A stretch of 18,500 bases of DNA from Symbiodinium natans. Its lineage: Eukaryota; Sar; Dinophyceae; Suessiales; Symbiodiniaceae. Positions 1-8,456 of the stretch are shown piece by piece. The position numbers and the translations under genes are program-made. Below the pieces are notes generated by a model. That model did no database searches. It saw only the letters and a list, made by a program, of their open reading frames with translations, and had not been told where the DNA came from. The stretch is from NCBI GenBank assembly GCA_905221605.1, contig CAJNDS010002321.1, forward strand, positions 30,001 to 48,500. The letters are read 5' to 3'. How positions within the stretch are numbered: the stretch's first letter is position 1; every line of letters begins with the position of its first letter.

Positions 1-103
1 ACTGCAGGGTGTTTGACTGCTTGCTGAGCTCGTGCTGGACTGGTTGAGGCTGTCGGAGCTTGTGACACTCTCGGAGTTTGTGCTGCTAGGGTTCACGGTG
101 CTT

Positions 104-134
<31 letters not shown>

Positions 135-2625
135 TCAGCAAGGGAGGGTCACAGCCCTGGTAGCAGAACTCCAGGCGGACAAGCTGCTGTTCTGGTGACC
201 CGACGTAGGCAACCATTTTGCCGTCGATGACTATGACGTCGTCAGCGAAGGGAAGTTGCAAGGGGTATGTCAACAAGGTCTCACTCTGCAGCACGGCGCC
301 GTCGGTGTCGACGATCATGCATTCACTTCTGTTGTAGGCGGTTCGAGACCAAACCTCCCAGATGAGCAAGATGGCTCCACCTAGCTCCGCGGTCTTCAGG
401 CGGCTCACAGACTCAGCTACATCCGTCTTGGACGTGAGGAAACTGATTCCGCGGTTTGTCTGTGTAGACCAGCTGCCGCCGAATGTGTAGAATCCGCCTG
501 TCTCTTCTGCACCAGGCGACAGCACTGCGTCACTGCTCAAATCCCGTGGAATCTTGACAAACCCCACATTCCGAGCAACGTTCAGTGCCTGGCCTACCAC
601 TCCGTTGTCCAGCGGCGGGGCCTCGCCAGTGAAGAACACGAGGATCGTGTCGTTGACCTCGTGAAGCCCCGGATGCGCCAGCTCGGTGTAGATGTAGTTG
701 TCATTGCTCCACTTGTAGTACGTCTGCCCCGACGTGGAGATCTCGGAGTAGACAGGGTATGTTGCGCCCGCCGGGCTTGTCTCGCTCGTGCCATGCTTCG
801 TCTTGAACTTGTACACCAGCCGCTTCTGCCACGACTTGGACGTAGCCTTCAGTTCCCACAAGTTGATGCCACGAGGGTAGTTGTCACCCAAGTCCTTGCC
901 AATGTACCAGCCAGCTTTCTGCGACACCTTCAAGGAGTTTGCGAACGAATGTCCCGAGGTCTGGCCATAGTTCGAAATGATCTGCAGGGTGCTCGCGTCC
1001 AGCACAAAGGCAATGCCACCCTGGTGGTTCAAGCCGTCACTGGCCTTCGTCATGGTCCGAGCAAGGGACACGGCGATGGTGCCTGAGCCCGTGTCCCATG
1101 CCAAAGATGCACCGGAGGAGGAGAAGGCATAGATGTTGAGATCTGACTTGCCTGAAGGCAGCGCGGCCCTCAGGACCTCGTTGCCAGCGGCGTCATACTT
1201 CACAACCTCCGCTGAGCTCGTGGCTGTCTTGTCGGTCGGAGACCCGGCAGCGCCCAGGAGGAGGACCACGTTTCCGGTGCCATCGCCCACCGCCCCGACA
1301 AAGATTGTTGATGACAGCGCCGAAAGCTGAACGGTCTGCGAGGACAGGAAATCTGCAGCGAGCCACGTCAGCTTCACGGCCTCGTTGGTGAAGTCCTGCC
1401 AAACGACGCCCTCCCGGCCGTCAGCATGCATCACGGAAAAGAAGCGCTTGTACGTGCCGTAGTTGCCGGTGTGAGTTCCCGGTCCGTGGTTCCAGTTCAC
1501 TTCTGGCCGGAACGGCTGACCTGGCACAGAGAACCTCCGAGCAGTCAAGCTGAAGCTTCCATCCACCTTGCCATCGAGCCATGCTGCCTCCACCCCTGTT
1601 GCTTTCAGCGGCCAAACGCTGAGCCGAGCACTTGAGGGTTGGAGAATGATCAGCATCTGCTCGGAAAGGTCATCTACGCGAACAGAGGTTTTCTGGTAGC
1701 TCTGATTAGCATCCATGGTTTCCAGCAGGCGAAACCCGCTGCTGGCCACGTACGTCCAGATATTGGTGGACCTCGCAATGCTCTGCTTGATGTAGAGCTG
1801 GGTTCTGCTAGCGACCCAGTCTGTGGCCAGGATGCTGGGTGGCGAGATGCGGACGGATTCAAGCACGGTCCCGTCAGTGCCCGTAAGCTCGCCCAGCTCC
1901 AGGACGTAGTTGGTGTTGGAGTACCGCAGGTCCTTCCAGCAGTTTCCGCCGTTGCTCTCCATGGTGGCCAAAGTGATGTCCCCAAACGTCTCAGCCTCAG
2001 GGAAGATGCCAGCGCACTCGGTCACGCCATGTCCCGACAGCGTCCTCTTGGTCGGGGCAGGAATCACACGATCTGCTGCTAGCACTGTGAACACAGCTGC
2101 TGTGGACAAGCCCTGTACCGCCACACCAGTTGGAACGAAGCTATCAGCAACATCCGCCTTCATCTGCGCAACGGGGAACAGGACACCACCTTCCAAGCGA
2201 TAAAGCCTGTACTCAGAGGTGTCGGCCAGTCGTACGTACAGCTGTTGGCCACTGGCAACAAACTGCGACGCTGATGCTTGTGGTGGCTGCACTTCGAAAG
2301 CCTCTAAGCTTTCCGTACCCAACTGAAGGGTACCAATGACGACTGGAAAGTCACCGTTGGCGTACGAAGTGCTGCTGAAGCATCCCTGCCCTAAGTCCGT
2401 AAGGGCCAAGGCCACGAACGACACGTTCGCATTGCTGAAGTCCAGCGGGCTTGAGCACTCTTTGGGGCTTCGCCCACTGAGCACTACAGGTGATGATCCT
2501 GCCGTGAATTGCACCTCCTGAAACGGCGCCGCTTCAAAGGCGTACTTGTACAGCGGGCTCAGCGATGCGGCCTGGCACAGGCAAACGGCGCTGGCAGCGG
2601 CGAGCAGCACCCTAGGAAGGTCCAT
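1..2625 (-). CDS. Tandem copy 1 of a secreted/surface protein, 3' end outside window
   Basis: Open from ATG (2625) to the window edge, so the C-terminus is missing. It is colinear with the complete copy at 2846-5494 at a constant offset of 2869 bases from the start codon to about position 150, with substitutions only and no frameshift. The N-terminus is a signal peptide (MDLPRVLLAAASAVCLCQA). No catalytic domain was recognised. The body is rich in beta-strand-like, Gly/Ser/Thr segments and may be a propeller or lectin-like ectodomain; this is inference. It departs from copy 2 after the shared Cys motif YQGCD: an in-frame run of ten Thr codons (positions 104-133) is followed by a Ser/Thr-rich tail instead of the hydrophobic tail of copy 2. 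Substitutions such as Pro to Ala (near 2230) and Gly to Asn or Ser do not break the frame. The function is unknown. Confidence 0.85.
104..133. repeat. In-frame (GTC)10 microsatellite
   Basis: Ten GTC units on the plus strand read as nine ACG plus one ACA codon on the coding strand, a Thr10 run. The matching place in the second gene copy (near 2995) has only two ACG codons, so the tract expanded after duplication or contracted in the sister copy. Confidence 0.9.
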
Positions 2626-2845
2626 GATGACCAGCGATCTTAGTGGCACTACCTACCTGGCCCCCTAAACATTGCTGCTGTCCATATCGGCTGCAGGCGT
2701 GCGTGATGGTGCTTGCTCTTCTCATTGCTTTTCGGAAAAATCCTCGTAGACAAGAATCATCAAGAACGGAATGGTTGCCGTCAATTTTCGTGGAGGCCAT
2801 TGTGCGGAACCTTTTGAAACGGGGTTGTACTCCGGGAGCTTTTGC
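2626..2845 (-). promoter_or_regulatory. 220 bp spacer between tandem gene copies
   Basis: Lies between the stop of copy 2 and the ATG of copy 1. About 150 bp next to the ATG are recognisably the same as the 5' flank of copy 2 (5495-5640). They share the coding-strand motif CCAGGTAGGTAGTGCCAC about 35 bases upstream of the ATG, a cluster of AG dinucleotides that could serve as a trans-splice acceptor. Several upstream ATGs lie 5' of this cluster, so a mature message starting downstream of them would make sense. A conserved GAGGATTTTTC motif is further upstream. The promoter and trans-splicing roles are inference. Confidence 0.45.
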
Positions 2846-5494
2846 TCAGAGCATGGGCAGTCCTGAGGTGTCTTTGACAGCCGCCAGTCCTGCTAGCAAC
2901 AAGAACAAGGCCATGCTCAGCCTGGCGAGCTCACCACCTGAAGAAGATGAATCGCCTGGATTGCCAGAACTGCCAGTGGGGTTCACGGTGCTCGTCGTCC
3001 CCAAGCTTAAGGGAGCGTCACAGCCCTGGTAGCAGAACTCCAGGCGGACAAGCTGCTGTTCTGGTGACCCGACGTAGGCAACCATTTTGCCGTCGATGAC
3101 CATGACGTCGTCAGCGAAGGGAAGTTGCAAGGGGTAGGTCAACAAGGTCTCACTCTGCAGCACTGCGCCATCAGTGTCGACGATCATGCATTCACTTCTG
3201 TTGTAGGCGGTTCGAGACCAAACCTCCCAGATGAGCAAAATGGCTCCACCTAGCTCCGCGGTCTTCAGGCGGCTCACAGACTCAGCTACATCCGTCTTGG
3301 ACGTGAGGAAACTGATTCCGCGGTTTGTCTGTGTAGACCAGCCGCCGCCGAAGGTGTAGAATCCGCCTGTCTCTTCTGCACCAGGCGACAGCACTGCGTC
3401 ACTGCTCAAATCCCGTGGTATCTTGACAAACCCCACATTCCGAGCAACGTTCAGTGCCTGGCCTACCACTCCGTTGTCCAGCGGCGGGGCCTCGCCAGTG
3501 AAGAACACGAGGATCGTGTCGTTGACCTCGTGAAGCCCCGGATGCGCCAGCTCGGTGTAGATGTAGTTGTCATTGCTCCACTTGTAGTACGTCTGCCCCG
3601 ACGTGGAGATCTCGGAGTAGACAGGGTATGTTGCGCCCGCCGGGCTTGTCTCGCTCGTGCCATGCTTCGTCTTGAACTTGTACACCAGCCGCTTCTGCCA
3701 CGACTTGGACGTAGCCTTCAGTTCCCACAAGTTGATGCCACGAGGGTAGTTGTCACCCAAGTCCTTGCCAATGTACCAGCCAGCTTTCTGCGACACCTTC
3801 AAGGAGTTTGCGAACGAATGTCCCGAGGTCTGGCCATAGTTCGAAATGATCTGCAGGGTGCTCGCGTCCAGCACAAAGGCAATGCCACCCTGGTGGTTCA
3901 AGCCGTCACTGGCCTTCGTCATGGTCCGAGCAAGGGACACGGCGATGGTGCCTGAGCCCGTGTCCCATGCCAAAGATGCACCGGAGGAGGAGAAGGCATA
4001 GATGTTGAGATCTGACTTGCCTGAAGGCAGCGCGGCCCTCAGGACCTCGTTGCCAGCGGCGTCATACTTCACAACCTCCGCTGAGCTCGTGGCTGTCTTG
4101 TCGGTCGGAGACCCGGCAGCGCCCAGGAGGAGGACCACGTTTCCGGTGCCATCGCCCACCGCCCCGACAAAGATTGTTGATGACAGCGCCGAAAGCTGAA
4201 CGGTCTGCGAGGACAGGAAATCTGCAGCGAGCCACGTCAGCTTCACGGCCTCGTTGGTGAAGTCCTGCCAAACGACGCCCTCCCGGCCGTCAGCATGCAT
4301 CACGGAAAAGAAGCGCTTGTACGTGCCGTAGTTGCCGGTGTGAGTTCCCGGTCCGTGGTTCCAGTTCACTTCTGGCCGGAACGGCTGACCTGGCACAGAG
4401 AACCTCCGAGCAGTCAAGCTGAAGCTTCCATCCACCTTGCCATCGAGCCATGCTGCCTCCACCCCTGTTGCTTTCAGCGGCCAAACGCTGAGCCGAGCAC
4501 TTGAGGGTTGGAGAATGATCAGCATCTGCTCGGAAAGGTCATCTACGCGAACAGAGGTTTTCTGGTAGCTCTGATTAGCATCCATGGTTTCCAGCAGGCG
4601 AAACCCGCTGCTGGCCACGTACGTCCAGATATTGGTGGACCTCGCAATGCTCTGCTTGATGTAAAGCTGGGTTCTGCTAGCGACCCAGTCTGTGGCCAGG
4701 ATGCTGGGTGGCGAGATGCGGACGGATTCCAGCACGGTCCCGTCAGTGCCCGTAAGCTCGCCCAGCTCCAGGACGTAGTTGGTGTTGGAGTACCGCAGGT
4801 CCTTCCAGCAGGTTCCGCCGTTGCTCTCCATGGTGGCCAAAGTGATGTCCCCAAACGTCTCAGCCTCAGGGAAGATGCCAGCGCACTCGGTCACGCCATG
4901 TCCCGACAGCGTCCTCTTGGTCGGGGCAGGAATCACACGATCTGCTGCTAGCACTGTGAACACAGCTGCTGTGGACAAGCTCTGTACCGCCACACCAGTT
5001 GGAACGAAGCTGTCGGCAACATCCGCTTTCATCTGCGCAACAGGGAACAGGACACCACCTTCCAAGCGATAGAGCCTGTACTCAGAGGTGTCGGGCAGTC
5101 GTACGTACAGCTGTTGGCCACTGGCAACAAACTGCGACGCTGATGCTTGTGGTGGCTGCACTTCGAAAGCCTCTAAGCTTTCCGTACCCAACTGAAGGGT
5201 ACCAATGACGACTGGAAAGTCACCGTTGGCGTACGAAGTGCTGCTGAAGCATCCCTGCCCTAAGTCCGTAAGGGCCAAGGCCACGAACGACACGTTCGCA
5301 TTGCTGAAGTCCAGCGGGCTTGAGCACTCTTTGGGGCTTCGCCCACTGAGCACTACAGGTGATGCTCCCGCCGTGAATTGCACCTCCTGAAACGGCGCCG
5401 CTTCAAAGGCGTACTTGTACAGCGGGCTCAGGGATGCGGCCTGGCACAGGCAAACGGCGCTGGCAGCGGCGAGCAGCACCCTAGGAAGGTCCAT
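2846..5494 (-). CDS. Tandem copy 2: complete 882-residue secreted/surface protein, intronless
   Basis: A single uninterrupted ORF of 882 codons. Residues 1-20 form a signal peptide (hydrophobic LLAAASAVCLC, probable cleavage near CQA/A). The long middle part (about 21-820) has no motif I can name. It carries scattered Cys and possible N-glycosylation sites (NVS, NQS, NDT, NRS), Trp/Tyr-rich patches such as WNHGPGTHTGNYGTYKRFF and GKDLGDNYPRGINLW, and many short beta-like segments, so a repeated beta-fold such as a propeller is possible. After a Ser/Gly-rich linker (about 840-855) comes a hydrophobic stretch (LSMALFLLLAGLAAV) close to the end, which suits a GPI-attachment signal or one membrane anchor. 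No intron is seen, and head-to-tail tandem copies are typical of abundant dinoflagellate proteins. The function is unknown. Confidence 0.92.
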   Translation of the reverse strand: MDLPRVLLAAASAVCLCQAASLSPLYKYAFEAAPFQEVQFTAGASPVVLSGRSPKECSSPLDFSNANVSFVALALTDLGQGCFSSTSYANGDFPVVIGTLQLGTESLEAFEVQPPQASASQFVASGQQLYVRLPDTSEYRLYRLEGGVLFPVAQMKADVADSFVPTGVAVQSLSTAAVFTVLAADRVIPAPTKRTLSGHGVTECAGIFPEAETFGDITLATMESNGGTCWKDLRYSNTNYVLELGELTGTDGTVLESVRISPPSILATDWVASRTQLYIKQSIARSTNIWTYVASSGFRLLETMDANQSYQKTSVRVDDLSEQMLIILQPSSARLSVWPLKATGVEAAWLDGKVDGSFSLTARRFSVPGQPFRPEVNWNHGPGTHTGNYGTYKRFFSVMHADGREGVVWQDFTNEAVKLTWLAADFLSSQTVQLSALSSTIFVGAVGDGTGNVVLLLGAAGSPTDKTATSSAEVVKYDAAGNEVLRAALPSGKSDLNIYAFSSSGASLAWDTGSGTIAVSLARTMTKASDGLNHQGGIAFVLDASTLQIISNYGQTSGHSFANSLKVSQKAGWYIGKDLGDNYPRGINLWELKATSKSWQKRLVYKFKTKHGTSETSPAGATYPVYSEISTSGQTYYKWSNDNYIYTELAHPGLHEVNDTILVFFTGEAPPLDNGVVGQALNVARNVGFVKIPRDLSSDAVLSPGAEETGGFYTFGGGWSTQTNRGISFLTSKTDVAESVSRLKTAELGGAILLIWEVWSRTAYNRSECMIVDTDGAVLQSETLLTYPLQLPFADDVMVIDGKMVAYVGSPEQQLVRLEFCYQGCDAPLSLGTTSTVNPTGSSGNPGDSSSSGGELARLSMALFLLLAGLAAVKDTSGLPML

Positions 5495-5640
5495 GATGAC
5501 CAGCTTTCGATTCTATTGGATCTTCGTGGCACTACCTACCTGGCCGCCGAAACATTGCTTCTGTCCATATCGGCTGCAGGCGTGGTGGTGCTTGCTCTCA
5601 ACTGCTTTTCGAAAAATCCTCGCAGACAGGAATCAAAAGT
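5495..5640 (-). promoter_or_regulatory. 5' flank of tandem copy 2, conserved with the spacer
   Basis: Sequence directly upstream of the copy 2 ATG, similar over about 145 bp to 2626-2780. It shares GGTAGGTAGTGCCAC, a block around CCGATATGGACAG and the GAGGATTTTTC motif. Similarity ends near 5640, which probably marks the edge of the duplicated unit. Its role as 5' UTR and promoter is inferred from position and conservation. Confidence 0.4.
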
Positions 5641-6397
5641 AAAAGGCCATGGATCAGTCTGAAGCCGCCTTGCGCTGGGGCACCCGACCTTCTGCTGCTG
5701 CTGTAGGCGCTGCTCAAGGGAGGGTAGGCCCACCTTATTGAACCAACGGAGCGCAAGACCCTGTGTACAGTAGCATATACATGTAGCCTTGTTTTTATTC
5801 ATTTAGCTACATTGTAGCTAAATGAATAAACATATATATATATATTGCATATGTGTGTGTAGCTGTATTCACTATGAGTTACTTAGTTAAGAGCATCGGG
5901 CTCTTTGTTCAACTGTCCATTTTGAAGACTTGTCTTGTTCTTGCAAAACCAAGCAAGGCGATGCACAACGAACTGCCGTCTCGGACCTCTGAAATGTGGG
6001 TTTCCGAAAATAGGGGGTACTCCTTTGAAAAATACCTTGAAGGGGATTTCTATTCTATTTGGGGTATAACAGGGGGGACCCCTGGAAATACCCAAATAAT
6101 AGTCCAAGGTGCCATTGCTTCGGGGTAGCAGGAGGTAGGATCCGGGTTGGACTGTAGTGCTTGGAGCCACTTCACCGGATCGACCTGGTCCAGAAACCAC
6201 GGAGGAAACAGGGTTTCGGGTTTAGGGTTTAGGGTTTAGCGTTAACAGCCCATCTATGCAGTCCGACCCATGTGGCAAAATGCTCTCTACCGAGTCCATC
6301 CAGCTATGTTCTTGTTGCGATACAGAGCCTTGTACTGTTGTGTATCCAAACATAAACCATAGTTTAGATTCTGAATCTATTGTCCCCCTTGCATCTC
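5641..6397. other. Gene-free stretch upstream of the plus-strand gene
   Basis: I see no convincing coding frame here. It contains a perfect palindrome (5794-5830), a (TA)n run just after it, and a short degenerate TTTAGGG array at 6211-6240. The short ORFs on both strands have no consistent codon bias. Confidence 0.5.
5794..5830. repeat. Perfect 18 bp inverted repeat with 1-base loop
   Basis: TTTATTCATTTAGCTACA, one T, then the exact reverse complement. It is followed by an AT dinucleotide run. It could extrude as a cruciform or be the core of a small palindromic element. No second copy is in the window. Confidence 0.85.
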
Positions 6398-6478
6398 CTG
6401 GCCATCATCCGGCAAGACTGCGTACATCGCCGTCCGATGACAGCGGTCTCTGCGGCCAAGTGGCATGCTGTAGCGGAT
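6398..6478 (+). CDS. Candidate upstream exon of the plus-strand gene
   Basis: The frame CTG GCC ATC ATC CGG... stays open for 27 codons with strong G/C bias at third positions (peptide contains AIIRQDCVHRRPMTAV and AAKWHAVA), then reaches TGA at 6479. It lies about 75 bases upstream of a clear exon on the same strand. Its splice borders are not resolved, and a second open frame with many Cys overlaps it. Confidence 0.35.
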
Positions 6479-6555
6479 TGAAAGCCTGCGGCGTGTTCGC
6501 CTCGAGTCGATGCCCCAAACTCACACTGCACAATTGATCAACAACAAGCCCTGAG

Positions 6556-8403
6556 ATGATGTCAGCCGTCATGCGGCTGGAGTCATCATCACGTCTCATC
6601 ACTGGCAACTACACCAACTACAAGATTCTAAGTGGTACCGTAGACTCAGCTGTCTTGGGTGGATCCGCTTCATTGGTTGAGTGCATACACTAGGTTGGGC
6701 CTCCAAACCCTCTTAAAAATCATTCCTAGGTCCTAGATTGATCCTCTTAAGCCCAATAATGGAAAATTTGTGAAATACCCCGCAAGGGCCTACCAGTAGA
6801 ATGCCGATTACCTCGACCAGGTCACTTGGGCGAGCAGCTGCGGGTTCGAGCTGAAGGAGTAGCCTCATACTTGGAGGATCCCTAAACCCTAAACCCTAAA
6901 CCTAAACCGTGCCTCATACTTGGAGGTTCATGGGCAGGGTTAGAAGTATCCAGGTGGGTTTAGGGTGAAGGGTTTAGGGTTCAGGGCTACTTGGAGGTTC
7001 ATGGGCAGGGCTGGAAGTATCCAGGTGGGTCTTGGGTGAAGGGTTTAGGTTTGGGGCGCCTTGGAGTCCTTTGGGTGCAAATAAGTGAGGGATAAGTAGG
7101 GTAACTCTGTTTATAGCCTTGTTTAGGATTTTAGGGCACTTTGTTCTTCCAGTCTACTTATAAGCACCCATGAACCTCCCTTCTCTTCCTGAAGAACTGC
7201 CGGGAATGTCCCCAGCAGATCGTAGGTCTAGTTGTCCAGGATATCAAGCACGCATGCCGCATGTTCGGCTTATTACCTCTTCAGCGGCCATTCCTGACAT
7301 CCTTTCTGTGCAAGATGCTATACGCCAAGAAGTTGCCCGCAGACCTGAGTCAGATGCCAGGTTCGGGTTTAGGGTCTAGGGACGCCAGATTAGGGCCTGT
7401 GGCTTCGATTCTCACACGTTGGGGGTTTCGGGAAGTCTCGGCAGGTTTATGGCTCACGCAGGTGCGACTATGATCAGGCCTACCGGATCACTCCTGACAA
7501 CCACCGCTGCCAGACCGCGATGGGACTTCACATGCACAATGCCAGGAAGATTGGGCAAGGAGGCTTCTGCTTTTGCAATAGGTCAGTGCATGATCATATC
7601 CAGATGATGTGAGACTTCAAGGTGTGATACAAAAAGCCTATATGATAAATGATACGTCTTGGGGTCGTTGCTTTCTTGCACTGAGAATGGAAGTTCTGGA
7701 CAGGACTCCATGTGATTAGATTCACACAAGGGTTACAGTTGGGGGCCGGGGAGGGCGGGTCATCTGCATATCACTGATGAAGAGAAACACTGATAGCAAA
7801 AAACGCTTCATCGCTCGCCATCACCAGATGCCAGATTTACCACCGCTGCAACATGACTTCAAGAGCCCCGTGCTTGGAGGTTCATGTGGGTAATTATAGG
7901 TAGGCTTATAAGAAGGGTATCGGCAACTATGGTTGCAACCTTATTTAGGGTACTTGTAACCCTACTTATAACTACCCTAGTAAGGAACCTCCAAGTGGGG
8001 AGATGCAGATCATTCAACTTTCAATGCTACAGGAAGGATGACCCTTAACCATCTTGAGTGTTCTTGAAGTTCTTCAAAGCGACGTCGAAGATTGAAGGTT
8101 ACAGGTTCTCAGATATCCTTCGCACAACATGTCAATTTCCAGATGGGCCGTTGTGTCTTCAGTTTGAAGACGTAGCATCGTAGATTGACGATTCCCAGAA
8201 AACTTCTAGTCTTAAACCGCTTTAACCTCCATCTTAAGCGTCTTGAGCTGACAGACGTGAATTCGCAGATTGAAGATCACAGACAAGCTTTCGCGTCTTG
8301 AAAGTCAGTATCAGCAGCTGGTGTGCAATGTATCTTGGGGGAGGCACCCTAAACCTGTGAACATTCTTGGGTTTAGGGTTTAGGGTTGCTGTTGTTTGTT
8401 TGA

Positions 8404-8456
<53 letters not shown>

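Noticed and set aside
594-5390. Many ORFs of 60-150 codons on both strands inside the tandem genes
   Set aside because: They occur in identical pairs 2869 bases apart and are shadows of the long minus-strand frame.
6405-6608. Minus-strand ORF containing RRDDDSSRMTADIISGLVV
   Set aside because: The plus strand over the same bases gives a longer, better-biased exon that continues across the family 1 element.
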